Shown piece by piece: positions 1 through 8,413 of a DNA stretch of 64,000 bases; within the stretch, counting starts at the first letter, position 1, and each line of letters starts with the position of its first letter. This DNA is from Hyphomonas adhaerens MHS-3 (lineage in GTDB: Bacteria; Pseudomonadota; Alphaproteobacteria; Caulobacterales; Hyphomonadaceae). Made by a program: the position numbers and the translations under genes. The notes beneath the pieces are model-generated. The model saw only the letters and a list, made by a program, of their open reading frames with translations. It searched no databases and was not told the origin of the DNA. Where the stretch lies: positions 310,001-374,000 of the forward strand of contig NZ_ARYH01000003.1 of NCBI RefSeq assembly GCF_000685235.1. The letters are read 5' to 3'.

Positions 1-2
1 GC

Positions 3-68
3 GGCATGAAATACCTGGTCACCGCGATTGGCGCGGTGATGCTGCTCAGGGCTGCAGGCTGGCTTTAG
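3..68 (+). CDS. 3' end of a possible membrane protein (partial)
   Basis: An open frame enters from the left edge and stops at TAG 66-68. It encodes about 21 mostly hydrophobic residues ending in LLRAAGWL, as expected for the last transmembrane segment of a protein that starts outside the window. An internal ATG at 6 could instead make this a spurious 20-codon ORF. No family can be named from so little sequence. Confidence 0.3.
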   Translation, partial: GMKYLVTAIGAVMLLRAAGWL

Positions 69-83
69 CGCCGCGCGCATCGG

Positions 84-108
84 GTCACTCCACTGTCGAC
101 AGCGTGAC
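84..108. repeat. Nested inverted repeat upstream of the LysR gene
   Basis: GTCAC (84-88) and GTGAC (104-108) flank the perfect 10-bp palindrome CTGTCGACAG (93-102). It lies about 80 bp before the LysR gene and just after the partial frame at the left edge. It could be an operator dyad or a weak terminator stem. No T-run follows, so an operator is slightly more likely. This rests on symmetry alone. Confidence 0.3.
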
Positions 109-187
109 AATGCCCTACATTAGACTATTCGGGAACTTTATTATATGAAGATCAATCATCACTGGTGGTGATGTTTTGGAGTTCCCC

Positions 188-1120
188 ATGAACCTGCGCA
201 CGATCGACCTGAACCTGTTGCCGGTACTGGAGGCTGTCTATGATGAGCGCAGCCTGACACGCGCCAGTGAAATCCTGCGCATCACCCAGCCTGCGGTCAG
301 CAACGCCCTGTCCCGGTTGAGGGTTCATTTCGAGGATCCGTTATTTGTCCGCGAAGGCCGCGGCGTGAAGCCGACGGCCATGGCGGAAGCCTTGATGCCC
401 GCCGTGCGGGAAGCGCTCGACAAGTTGCGATCCGGGCTTGAGCCGCGCTCCGTCTTTGAACCGTCGCGCTCGACCCGCGTGTTCAACCTGTCTGCCCGCG
501 ATGCCGGCGCCTTCCTGATAGCCCCGGCGCTCGCCGCACGGCTTGAACAGGTGGCGCCGGGCGTGCGCATCCTGTGGAGCCAGCTGCACCGGTCGGCCGT
601 GGCAGCCGAACTTGCCTCCGGACGGCTGGATCTCGCCATCGACGTCTCTGACCTGCTCGGCATGGACATGGAACGCGAGGTACTCCTGTCGACACCCTAT
701 GTCTGTGTCCTGTCGCCGGATCATCCGCAGGCAGATCAGGCTCTGACGCCAGACAGCTTCTTCGATCTGCGCCACATTGCCGTGTCCAGCCGGCGGGAAG
801 GCCGTAGCCTGATCGAGGAACTGGCTCGTACATTCGGACGCCGGATCACGCCGGCTCAGCGCTTGCCGAATTATATGCCGGCACTGGAGATTGTGCGCCA
901 GACAGGGTTTGCCCTGGTGGCACCACGTCAGATTGCCGAAACCGCAGGCCTGGCCCTGCTGGACCTGCCCTTTGACTTTCCATCGCCCGAATCCACCCTG
1001 TACTGGCACCGGGAGAATGCCGGGGATCCGGCGCTGACATGGCTGCGCGGCCTGATCCGGGACATCTCCCGGGACCTGGAAAAATCCCAGGATCACGCAG
1101 AGTCTGCTGCGGCGTCCTAG
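188..1120 (+). CDS. LysR-family transcriptional regulator
   Basis: A 310-residue protein of normal LysR length. The N-terminal winged helix-turn-helix covers about residues 10-65, with the core helix text TRASEILRITQPAVSNALSR. The remainder is the periplasmic-binding-protein-like effector domain. I chose ATG 188 because TTTTGGAG lies 7-8 bp upstream; an in-frame TTG at 176 would overlap that Shine-Dalgarno. It acts as a cytoplasmic DNA-binding regulator, usually of a divergent or adjacent operon. Here the only close neighbour is the convergent crotonase gene, whose stop overlaps this stop by a few bases, so its target cannot be read from context. The effector is unknown. Confidence 0.9.
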   Translation: MNLRTIDLNLLPVLEAVYDERSLTRASEILRITQPAVSNALSRLRVHFEDPLFVREGRGVKPTAMAEALMPAVREALDKLRSGLEPRSVFEPSRSTRVFNLSARDAGAFLIAPALAARLEQVAPGVRILWSQLHRSAVAAELASGRLDLAIDVSDLLGMDMEREVLLSTPYVCVLSPDHPQADQALTPDSFFDLRHIAVSSRREGRSLIEELARTFGRRITPAQRLPNYMPALEIVRQTGFALVAPRQIAETAGLALLDLPFDFPSPESTLYWHRENAGDPALTWLRGLIRDISRDLEKSQDHAESAAAS

Positions 1121-1794
1121 ATGGTCGACTGTTCCAGCGTCGGCATGATCGCATCGATCGCCGGTTTCCGGACCAGCATCTTGTTGCGGTAATAGGCCCC
1201 ATTGGCGATGGCCTTCAGCGCCGTCGCCGTTTCCATCGCGGTATCCATCAGCGCGTCTGCTTCGACCACCTTGTCCAGCCAACCGACCGGCACGGCCTCG
1301 TCCGGCGTATACAGGCGAGCCTGCACCAGCGCTTCGGTCAGATACATCGGGTTCAGCCGCGCCCGCGGCAGTTCCGTACCAAAGCCTGGCAGCGTCATGC
1401 CATTGACCGTCTCGTTCGCGCCGATCTTAAACGCGCCGCGCGTGCCAATCCGCGTGTCGCCGCCCAACAGGATGAAGGCACCCATGGCGATGGAATGCCC
1501 GGTCGACGCAATGACGACAGGCATCTTGGAGGTAAACAGGCGCATCGCCAGCTGGCCGCCGCCGGTGACCAGTTTACGCACGCCTTCCCCGTCGGATGTG
1601 GCGAGGAATTTCAGGTCGAACCCTGCGGAGAATTTTCCCTCACGCCCGGTCAGCACCAGCACTTTGCCATCCTTCTCCGCTTCATCGAGGCAGGCATTCA
1701 CCGCCTCCAGCATGTCGAGACTGATCGCGTTGGCCTTGCCGTCATCCATGGTGACGACGGAGATGTCATTTTCAGTTTTGACGGTCGCTGTCAT
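1117..1794 (-). CDS. Enoyl-CoA hydratase/isomerase (crotonase) family protein
   Basis: A 225-residue crotonase-fold protein, somewhat shorter than the usual ~255. The oxyanion-hole region GKFSAGFDLKFL and the segment STGHSIAMGAFILLGGDTRIG (written here as STGHSIAMGAF followed by LLGGDTR) mark the family, which acts on acyl-CoA thioesters (hydration, isomerisation or related chemistry). The start at 1794 follows AGGAG in the upstream sequence; a longer frame to 1848 lacks a good ribosome site. It is convergent with the LysR gene. The exact substrate cannot be told; this could be a short-chain hydratase-like or isomerase member. Confidence 0.88.
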   Translation of the reverse strand: MTATVKTENDISVVTMDDGKANAISLDMLEAVNACLDEAEKDGKVLVLTGREGKFSAGFDLKFLATSDGEGVRKLVTGGGQLAMRLFTSKMPVVIASTGHSIAMGAFILLGGDTRIGTRGAFKIGANETVNGMTLPGFGTELPRARLNPMYLTEALVQARLYTPDEAVPVGWLDKVVEADALMDTAMETATALKAIANGAYYRNKMLVRKPAIDAIMPTLEQSTI

Positions 1795-1895
1795 GTGGGT
1801 CTCCTTTTGCGGCACAAGGCATCGCGTGCCCTCAAGGAAAGCAAGCATTTCCGGCGCGTCAGGCGTGAAAGGTGGGGTTTCAGCTAGCCCCCCAA

Positions 1896-2357
1896 CTACT
1901 TTCGCCGGGCCTTGAAGAAGGCCTTCAGCAGCTGGCTTGCTGCCTCGCCGCGCGCCTCATCCTGCTCGACGTCCGGCCGCCAGTGGCAGGTCGGCTGTTC
2001 GAAGAAACGGGCGCCATGGATCACCGCACCGCCCTTCGGGTCGCAGGCGCCGAAGACCAGCTTGCCGATCCGGGCCAGGCTGATCGCGCCTGCACACATC
2101 GCGCACGGCTCCAGCGTGACGTACATCGTCAGACCTGTGAGGCGGTAGTTTCCGAGCTTCTCCGCGGCGCGGCGCAGGGCGACGATCTCCGCATGCGCCG
2201 TCGGGTCATGGCCGCTGATCGGCGCATTGGCGCCTTCGGCGACAATCTCGCCCGTTTCCGGATCGACGATCACCGCCCCCACAGGCACCTCGCCTGCCGC
2301 AGCAGCCTCGCACGCCAGTTCCAGCGCGCGGTCCATCGGATCAGCAAGAATTGTCAT
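1896..2357 (-). CDS. tadA: tRNA-specific adenosine-34 deaminase
   Basis: A 153-residue CDA-fold deaminase that converts A34 to inosine in tRNA-Arg(ACG). The zinc/catalytic motif is complete: H55-A-E57, then P84-C85-A-M-C88. The C-terminal tail CHWRPDV...EAASQLLKAFFKARRK is typical of TadA rather than free-base or guanine deaminases. It is divergent from rsmD with about 50 bp between starts, an arrangement seen in many alphaproteobacteria. The ATG at 2357 has only a weak ribosome site; ATG at 2336 is an alternative start. Confidence 0.95.
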   Translation of the reverse strand: MTILADPMDRALELACEAAAAGEVPVGAVIVDPETGEIVAEGANAPISGHDPTAHAEIVALRRAAEKLGNYRLTGLTMYVTLEPCAMCAGAISLARIGKLVFGACDPKGGAVIHGARFFEQPTCHWRPDVEQDEARGEAASQLLKAFFKARRK

Positions 2358-2408
2358 GAAGATGAGATCGCCCTAGACGGGCCGGAAGTAAACCCGGAAC
2401 AATACCGA

Positions 2409-2969
2409 ATGCGCATCATTGCCGGACAGCACAAGGGGCGCGCGATTGCTGCGCCAAAGGGACAGGGCACGCGGCCGACGGCCGACCGGGCGCGCGAAAG
2501 CGTGTTCAACATGCTGGCCCATGCGCCCTGGGCGCCGGAGATCGAGGGTGCGCGCGTGATCGACCTGTTCGCAGGTTCCGGCGCGCTCGGCCTGGAAGCG
2601 GTCAGCCGGGGCGCAGCCTTCTGCCTGTTCGTGGAAACCGACCATTCAGCGCGCGGCGCGATCCGCGACAATATCGAGACGCTGGGTCTTTATGGGAACA
2701 CGCGGATCCACCGGCGCTCCGCCACCGATCTGGGCGAGAAGCCGGCGGGCGTCGGCAGCCCGTTCACGCTCGCCTTCCTCGATCCGCCCTATCACAAGGA
2801 CCTCGTCGCTCCGGCGCTAGCCGGCCTTGTTGAGGGCAAATGGCTGGCCGACGACGCCATCGCGGTGGTCGAGACAGCCTCGGACGAACTGATCGCACCG
2901 GAAGGCTGGGAAACTCTGGATACGCGCGACTATGGCGCCGCGCGGGTGTGGTTTCTCACACCAGCCTAG
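2409..2969 (+). CDS. rsmD: 16S rRNA (guanine-966-N2)-methyltransferase
   Basis: A 186-residue class I SAM methyltransferase. Motif I is DLFAGSGAL (residues 52-60) and the catalytic DPPY is at 125-128, as in RsmD. The N-terminus MRIIAGQHKGR is the hallmark RsmD start, so ATG 2409 is chosen although the frame is open far upstream. It methylates G966 of 16S rRNA during 30S assembly. It is divergent from tadA and convergent with the patatin gene, overlapping it by 4 bp. Confidence 0.95.
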   Translation: MRIIAGQHKGRAIAAPKGQGTRPTADRARESVFNMLAHAPWAPEIEGARVIDLFAGSGALGLEAVSRGAAFCLFVETDHSARGAIRDNIETLGLYGNTRIHRRSATDLGEKPAGVGSPFTLAFLDPPYHKDLVAPALAGLVEGKWLADDAIAVVETASDELIAPEGWETLDTRDYGAARVWFLTPA

Positions 2970-3970
2970 CCTTTCAGGAACTCCTCCCGAAGGTCGCAAT
3001 TCGACGTCTTCGTCCCGACCAGGTCTGCATCGCCCGTCAACCAGGCGTCCGCCGCGGCACGCCCCATGTCACGCAGGCTGGTGAGGAAACGCCAGCTGGT
3101 GTCGAACTTGGTGTGCAGGCTGTGGTCCACGAGGTCGGCCCCGCCACGGATCGTGTGCACGTTCAGGCGGCGATATTTCTTCAGCATCGGCGCTTTCAGC
3201 ATGCCGTCATCCAGCAGGCGCTGGACAAAGGCGATCGCGCGCAGCTCACCGATCAGGGCGGCGTTGAAGCTGATCTCGTTGACGCGTTCCTGGATCTCGC
3301 CTGCCCGCTTCGGCACGCCGGGCCGCTCGATCGGGTTCAGCGTTACCAGCAGCACATCGGTCGGCGCGCCGGCATAGATCAGCGGGAAGATGCTGGGATT
3401 GCCCATATAGCCGCCATCCCAATAGGCATGGCCATCGATCTCCACCGCCTGAAAGGTCTGCGGCAGGCAGGCCGAGGCGAGCACCGCATCAAGGGTGACC
3501 TCATCACCCGCAAACACTTTCACATGGCCAGATTCCACATCCGTCGCACTTAGGAACAGCTGCAGGCCGGAGGCGTGGACCGCCTCGAAGTCGATCACGC
3601 TTTCCACGGCATCCCGCAACGGGTTCAGTTTCAGCGGATTGAAGTCATAGGGACTGGCCCAGCTCTGCAGCGCGGAGGCATATGCAAAGGCGGCCTGGCC
3701 GGGCACGCCATAGGCCCGCGCCGGCCTGCCGCTGTGCGACACCGCCTGCCACAGCGCCTCCAGGGCCTGCCGCGCGCCGTCTAGCCCGCCCGCGCCATAA
3801 CCGCCGGCAAAGGCCACCGCATTCATTGCCCCCGCAGAGGTCGCCGTGATGGCCTGGATATCGAAGCGATTCTCTTCCGCCAGCCGGTCGAGGACGCCCC
3901 ATGTGTAGGCGCCGTGGGCACCACCGCCCTGCAAGGCAAGACTTAAAGGCATTTGCACCGGTTTCGCCAT
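2966..3970 (-). CDS. Patatin-like phospholipase family protein
   Basis: A 334-residue patatin-fold acyl hydrolase. The oxyanion loop GGGAHG is at 15-20, the nucleophile is Ser45 in ATSAG, and the catalytic Asp185 is in the DGGY segment, so the Ser-Asp dyad is intact. The first Gly of the GxSxG elbow is Ala here. No signal peptide is obvious, so it is probably cytoplasmic or membrane-associated. Substrates are likely acyl lipids; the true one is unknown. It stands alone, divergent from the RNA methyltransferase gene that starts at 4044. Confidence 0.92.
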   Translation of the reverse strand: MAKPVQMPLSLALQGGGAHGAYTWGVLDRLAEENRFDIQAITATSAGAMNAVAFAGGYGAGGLDGARQALEALWQAVSHSGRPARAYGVPGQAAFAYASALQSWASPYDFNPLKLNPLRDAVESVIDFEAVHASGLQLFLSATDVESGHVKVFAGDEVTLDAVLASACLPQTFQAVEIDGHAYWDGGYMGNPSIFPLIYAGAPTDVLLVTLNPIERPGVPKRAGEIQERVNEISFNAALIGELRAIAFVQRLLDDGMLKAPMLKKYRRLNVHTIRGGADLVDHSLHTKFDTSWRFLTSLRDMGRAAADAWLTGDADLVGTKTSNCDLREEFLKG

Positions 3971-4043
3971 TCAAGCCTCCTGTTCGCGACTGTCCTGCGG
4001 TGCTAACCCGTGAATCGGGACACAACCAGTGGGGAGACCCGGT

Positions 4044-5315
4044 ATGCCTGCTATTCCAGACGCGGATGCTCGCGGCGCCAGCACTGTGGTCATCGAACGC
4101 CTGGGGTCGAAAGGCGACGGCCAGGTGCGAATCGATGGCACATGGATTTCCGTGCCGCGCACCCTGCCCGGTGAGGAAGTTCGCATCGCATTCGATGGCG
4201 ACCAGGCGCGCCTGCTGGAGATCGTGACGCCCTCGCCGGACCGCATGATCCCGGTCTGTCCGCATTTCGACCGTTGCGGCAGCTGTAGCCTGCAGCACCT
4301 TTCCGACGGACCATACCGCAACTTCAAACAGTCTCTCGTGATCAATGCATTGAAGTCACGCGGACTGGAGCCTCATGTGGAAGACACCTGGGTCACGCCG
4401 CCCGGCACGCGCCGCCGCATGTCGCTGGCGGCCCGGCGGACGAAGGCAGGCGTGCAACTTGGTTTCCATTCGCGGCGCAGCCACGACATTGTCGATATCA
4501 GCACATGCCCGGTCGCCTCGCCTGAAATTACGCGAAAACTCAGTGCCCTGAAAGAGCTGGCAGCTCCGCTGGCACCGTTGAAGGGCGAGATGGTCCTGAA
4601 GGTCTCCGCCATGCCCAACGGTCTGGACCTGCACGTTACGAACACCGCCACATTCGCCGCGCCGCATGATGTGATGATGGCCGGCGCTAAAGCGCTTGCC
4701 GCCGGCTTCCTGCGCGTCTCGATCGGTGACGACGTTCCGCTGCAGCAAGCGACGCCGGAAATCCAGGTCGGAAAGGCATTCCTCCGCCCCGCACCGGGCG
4801 GATTCCTGCAGGCGAGTCCCGAGGCGGAAGCCTTCATGGCCAGCCTCGTCCGCCAACACCTGAAATTCGCGCTGGAAGTCGCAGACCTTTTCTCCGGCTG
4901 CGGAACATTTTCCCTGCGTCTCGCCGAAGAGTCCCGCGTCCATGCCGCTGAAGGCGATGCGGCGGCGATCGAGGCGCTGGAAGCGTCCGCCCGCGCGGCC
5001 CCCGGCCTGAAGCCGGTCACGGCCGAAGTGCGAGACCTGTTTCGCAATCCCGTCCCGGCCGTCACTTTATCCCGTTTCCAGGGCATCGTGCTTAATCCGC
5101 CCCGGCATGGCGCAACCAAGCAGGTGTCGGAGATTGCCCATAGCGGCGTGCGGCGTGTCGCCTACGTTTCCTGTGATCCCGGTACGCTGGCGCGCGACCT
5201 GCGCGTGCTGGTCGATGCAGGATATCGGATCATGCTTGTGCAGCCGGTGGATCAGTTCCTCTGGTCGTCTCATGTCGAGACGGTGGTCCTGCTGGAACTG
5301 GGAGGCGCAGCATGA
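4044..5315 (+). CDS. Class I SAM-dependent RNA methyltransferase, RumA/RlmD type
   Basis: A 423-residue protein with a TRAM domain (~9-65), a 4Fe-4S-type cysteine set (C72, C78, C81 and a fourth near residue 152 in STCPVASP), a SAM motif VADLFSGCGTFSLRL (~277), LNPPRHG, and the catalytic-Cys segment VSCDPGTLARDL near the end. This is the layout of 23S rRNA m5U methyltransferases (RlmC/RlmD/RlmCD). Which uridine is modified cannot be told. GGGGAG lies 7 bp before ATG 4044, so that start is preferred over GTG 4029. Its stop overlaps the Nudix start by 4 bp. Confidence 0.93.
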   Translation: MPAIPDADARGASTVVIERLGSKGDGQVRIDGTWISVPRTLPGEEVRIAFDGDQARLLEIVTPSPDRMIPVCPHFDRCGSCSLQHLSDGPYRNFKQSLVINALKSRGLEPHVEDTWVTPPGTRRRMSLAARRTKAGVQLGFHSRRSHDIVDISTCPVASPEITRKLSALKELAAPLAPLKGEMVLKVSAMPNGLDLHVTNTATFAAPHDVMMAGAKALAAGFLRVSIGDDVPLQQATPEIQVGKAFLRPAPGGFLQASPEAEAFMASLVRQHLKFALEVADLFSGCGTFSLRLAEESRVHAAEGDAAAIEALEASARAAPGLKPVTAEVRDLFRNPVPAVTLSRFQGIVLNPPRHGATKQVSEIAHSGVRRVAYVSCDPGTLARDLRVLVDAGYRIMLVQPVDQFLWSSHVETVVLLELGGAA

Positions 5316-5752
5316 CCGAATTGAAGCCCGTTCCCGCCGTCGGCACAGTTTGCTTTCGCGGCGAAGACGTCGCCCTGATCCGGCGGGGCACGAAGCCGAT
5401 GGCCGGCAGCTGGTCGCTGCCCGGCGGCAAGATTGAGTTCGGTGAACGCGCCAGCGATGCTGCGCTGCGCGAACTGAAGGAGGAAACCGGCCTCACCGCC
5501 CGCCTGGTGGGCCTCGTGGACGTGGTGGACGGCATCTTCACCTCCCGCACCACCGGCGATGTGACCCGGCATTTCGTGCTGTTCGACTACGCCGCTGTCT
5601 GGGTTTCCGGTACGGTAATGGCGGGCGATGATGCTGCCCATGCCGAGTGGATCAGCCCGGCCCGGCTGGAAAACCTGGAAATCTGGGAAGAAACCCGCCG
5701 CATCATCGACGCGGCCCGCACCCTGGTCTCGGCAGATCAATCTGCCTCTTGA
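5312..5752 (+). CDS. Nudix hydrolase
   Basis: A 146-residue protein with a perfect Nudix box (G39-x5-E45-x7-R53-E54-x2-E57-E58-x-G60). These enzymes cleave nucleoside diphosphate linkages (NTPs, dinucleotides, sugar nucleotides). The short N-terminus VPAVGTVCFRGEDVALIRRG resembles ADP-ribose pyrophosphatase or MutT-like members, but the substrate is not readable. Translational coupling by a 4-bp overlap with the RNA methyltransferase gene suggests a shared transcript. Confidence 0.93.
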   Translation: MTELKPVPAVGTVCFRGEDVALIRRGTKPMAGSWSLPGGKIEFGERASDAALRELKEETGLTARLVGLVDVVDGIFTSRTTGDVTRHFVLFDYAAVWVSGTVMAGDDAAHAEWISPARLENLEIWEETRRIIDAARTLVSADQSAS

Positions 5753-5819
5753 CCGGCCCCCGCGTCACCTCTCTTTTGTGGCGCCAAACCAACGAACCAA
5801 AGTCTTTCAGGAGGAAGCC

Positions 5820-6605
5820 ATGACCTACGCCCCATTCGACCTTTCAGGAAAGGTCTGCGTCGTAACCGGCGGCAACAAGGGCATTGGCCTCGGCATGGTT
5901 GAGGCGCTGGCCGCTTCGAACGCCGATGTCGTCATCTGGGGCCGCAAGGAAGCCGACAATGACGCCGCCGTGAAAAAGGCCGACGCCCTCGGCACCGGCA
6001 AAGTGAAAGCCTGGAAGGTGGACGTGGGCGAAGAAGCTGAAGTCGTCAAAGCGATGAAGGAAGCCGAGGAAGAATTCGGTCGCATCGACACCTGCATCGC
6101 CAATGCCGGCGTCGGCCGCGGTGCCCCGAATTTCCACGAAATGACCCTGGAAACCTGGCGCTTCAACCAGCGGATCAACTCCGAAGGCGCCTTCCTCACC
6201 CTGCGCGAGGCGGCGAAGTCGATGGTGACCCGCGCGAAAGCTGGTGACCTCGGCGGCAGCCTGATCGGCACGGCGTCACTTGCGGCCCTGTCCGGCGCGG
6301 CGCGCAACCAGGCCTACGGCCACACCAAGGGCGGCCTGATCGCCATGATGAACGCCATCGCCACGGAATATGGCCGTTACCAGATCCGGGCGAATTCGAT
6401 CCTGCCTGGCTGGATCGCGACCGATATGACGGAAGGGGCACAGGGCGCTGAAGCGTTCCAGACCAAGGTGATCTCCCGCGTGCCGATCCGCCGCTGGGGC
6501 GAGCCGGAAGATTTCGGCGGCATCGCCGTGTATCTGGCCTCTGACGCTTCGAAATTCCACTCAGGCGATACTCTGTTGGTCGACGGCGGCTACCAGAAGT
6601 TCTGA
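5820..6605 (+). CDS. Short-chain dehydrogenase/reductase (SDR)
   Basis: A 261-residue classical SDR. The NAD(P) motif TGGNKGIG is at 16-23, NAG at 95-97, and the catalytic Ser153 and Y166-x3-K170 are all present. The C-terminal DGGY is standard. The cofactor-discriminating residue after strand 2 (W40-G-R-K) hints at NADP use, which is inference. CAGGAGG sits 5-10 bp before ATG 5820. It stands alone behind the Nudix gene and is followed by a strong terminator. The substrate is unknown. Confidence 0.93.
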   Translation: MTYAPFDLSGKVCVVTGGNKGIGLGMVEALAASNADVVIWGRKEADNDAAVKKADALGTGKVKAWKVDVGEEAEVVKAMKEAEEEFGRIDTCIANAGVGRGAPNFHEMTLETWRFNQRINSEGAFLTLREAAKSMVTRAKAGDLGGSLIGTASLAALSGAARNQAYGHTKGGLIAMMNAIATEYGRYQIRANSILPGWIATDMTEGAQGAEAFQTKVISRVPIRRWGEPEDFGGIAVYLASDASKFHSGDTLLVDGGYQKF

Positions 6606-6629
6606 TCCAGAAATTCCGGACACGAATCA

Positions 6630-6659
6630 AAAGGGCCGCTCCTGCTGGAGCGGCCCTTT
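6630..6659. terminator. Strong bidirectional intrinsic terminator
   Basis: A perfect 13-bp stem, AAAGGGCCGCTCC (6630-6642) with its complement at 6647-6659, encloses a 4-nt loop TGCT. The stem ends in A/T runs on both sides. It lies between the convergent SDR gene and the small lipoprotein gene, so it can end both transcripts. Confidence 0.9.
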
Positions 6660-6683
6660 CCAATTCCGGAGAATCTATTCCGC

Positions 6684-6998
6684 TTATTGCGGGTCTTCGT
6701 CCGTCATCTCTTCGGCAGCAGCGTCGGCTGCGTCCTCGACAGCTTCGGAAGCGTCGGCAGCGGCTTCTTCAGCTGCGTCCATGGCTTCACCAGCAGCTTC
6801 TTCTGCCGCATCGGCAGCGTCAGCAGCTGCATCGGCAGCTTCATTAGCCGCATCAACGGCAGCATCAGCGGCGTCGGATGCCGATTCTTCGATGACTGTG
6901 GTTTCTTCAACAACCGGTGCATCTTCAGCCGGAGCTTCCGCCGGTGCGCAGGCTGCGAGAGCGAGGGCTGCAACGCCCAAAGTGATGATATTCTTCAT
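6684..6998 (-). CDS. Small Ala/Asp/Glu-rich lipoprotein
   Basis: A 104-residue protein. MKNIITLGVAALALAACAP is a lipoprotein signal peptide with lipobox LAAC. The mature part is built almost wholly of A, D and E in DAADAA / EEAA blocks, with small residues spaced 3-4 apart, so it probably forms a long acidic amphipathic helix. There is no terminal lysine as in Lpp, so covalent peptidoglycan attachment is not indicated. AGGGG precedes the ATG at 6998. No database family is recognised. It may be a periplasmic or outer-membrane spacer or entericidin-like protein; the function is unknown. Confidence 0.8.
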   Translation of the reverse strand: MKNIITLGVAALALAACAPAEAPAEDAPVVEETTVIEESASDAADAAVDAANEAADAAADAADAAEEAAGEAMDAAEEAAADASEAVEDAADAAAEEMTDEDPQ

Positions 6999-7412
6999 GA
7001 TCTTACCCCTGTTAATGGTCTTTCGACCGGACGGCGTCATAGCATCCGCCAAGCCAAACGGATAGCTCAATTCAAAAAGTTACCAGGCGCACCTTGCAAC
7101 CTCTTCAAACCAAGCCCCCTTTCCCAGAGCCCCCGGGAAAGGGCAGAAGTTGGGCAACCGGACCTGTTCCCGGGCAAGCCCGTCGGCCGGTTGCCGCGTC
7201 CTTCACGAAGTCGGCCCGGTATAAGGAGCCGGTCCATTTGGCCTCCGCATGTGACGCCGGACCGGCGATTCTGCCAGTCCATCGCTTATCCTGACGGCAG
7301 AACGCGGCGGGAATGGGGCAGAGACACGGCAGGGTGGCGCCAGCTATTGCGTTGACGTTGCGACCGGGCCGTAAGCCTTGGCTCATAACTATTCAGAGAG
7401 AGGAAGCCCAAA
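6999..7412. other. Non-coding interval with two hairpins
   Basis: These 414 bp between two divergent genes contain no convincing CDS. They hold the stem CCCTTTCCC (7117-7125) / GGGAAAGGG (7135-7143) with a 9-nt loop, and a second inverted repeat GGCAACCGG (7153-7161) / CCGGTTGCC (7187-7195). These could belong to a leader, a small RNA or a silent repeat element. Promoters for both flanking genes must lie here, but I could not place them with confidence. Confidence 0.5.
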
Positions 7413-8396
7413 ATGGCCCTGAAAACCCGCCTGACAGAGATGTTGAACGTCCAGCACCCCATCATGCTCGCCGGCATGGGCGGCGTCTCCTATGCCGAAG
7501 TCTGTGCCGCCATGTGCAATGCAGGTGGCTACGGCGTGCTCGGCATGGCCGGCACCTCACCGGATTTCATCGCCGGACAGATGAAACGCGTGCGCGAACT
7601 GACCGACCGGCCGTTCGGCGTTGACCTGCTCGCCGCCAGCCCGGAAAGCCTCGAAGAATCGGTCGACGTCATCATCAATGGCGGGGCCGACTCCTTCGTT
7701 GCCGGCCTCGGCGTGCCATTGCCGATCATGGAACGTCTGAAAAAAGCCAATGTGAAAGTCATGGTGGTCGGCGGTGCGGTGAAGCACGCCATCAAGGCCG
7801 AACAGGCCGGCTGTGACGCGGTGATCCTGCAGGGCGGCGAAGGCGGCGGGCACACAGGCCTCGTCGGCACACTGCCGCTGGTGGCACAAGCCGTCGAAGC
7901 CGTGAAAATCCCGGTCATCGCGGCCGGTGGTATCTATGACGGACGCGGCCTGGCTGCCGCCCTCGCCCTCGGGGCGCAGGGCGTGTGGATGGGAACGCGC
8001 TTCATCGCCTCCGAGGAAGCGCATGCGGCCAACATGTACAAGGATGCCGTCGTCGGCGCAGGCGACACCGATACGACTCGTACGCGCTGCTATTCCGGCA
8101 AGCCGATGCGCTGTCGGACCAATGACTACATCAATGACTGGGAACGCCGCCCGCAGGATATCCAGCCTTTCCCGCACCAGGCGATCCATTCCACGCAGAC
8201 CGGAGTCATCGGCGGCATTGGGGGCATCACGGACGAAGCCAAGCTCAACCCCGATAGTTCCTGCTTCGCCATGGGCCAGTCGGCCGGCGGCGTTCATGAG
8301 GTGAAACCCGTCGCCGCGATTGTCGCCGACATCATGCGGGACGCCGAAGCGTCCATCGACCGCATGGCCGGCATGAAGACGAAAGAAACGGCGTAA
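7413..8396 (+). CDS. Nitronate monooxygenase-like FMN-dependent oxidoreductase
   Basis: A 327-residue TIM-barrel flavoprotein of the 2-nitropropane dioxygenase / nitronate monooxygenase family. Family signs are PIMLAGMGGVS at the first strand, the FMN-phosphate stretches QGGEGGGHTG and AAGGIYDGRGLAAALALGAQG, then GTRFIAS. The family also includes NAD(P)H:quinone reductases and enoyl-ACP reductase-like enzymes, so the reaction is not certain. AGAGAGGA precedes ATG 7413. It is convergent with the dehydrogenase gene, 17 bp apart. Confidence 0.9.
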   Translation: MALKTRLTEMLNVQHPIMLAGMGGVSYAEVCAAMCNAGGYGVLGMAGTSPDFIAGQMKRVRELTDRPFGVDLLAASPESLEESVDVIINGGADSFVAGLGVPLPIMERLKKANVKVMVVGGAVKHAIKAEQAGCDAVILQGGEGGGHTGLVGTLPLVAQAVEAVKIPVIAAGGIYDGRGLAAALALGAQGVWMGTRFIASEEAHAANMYKDAVVGAGDTDTTRTRCYSGKPMRCRTNDYINDWERRPQDIQPFPHQAIHSTQTGVIGGIGGITDEAKLNPDSSCFAMGQSAGGVHEVKPVAAIVADIMRDAEASIDRMAGMKTKETA

Positions 8397-8413
8397 ACGG
8401 ACGACCCCGCCGC

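Noticed and set aside
6687-7355. Plus-strand ORF across the repetitive lipoprotein gene
   Set aside because: Ser/Cys/Gly-rich mirror of the Ala/Asp/Glu repeats; the minus-strand frame has the lipobox and ribosome site.
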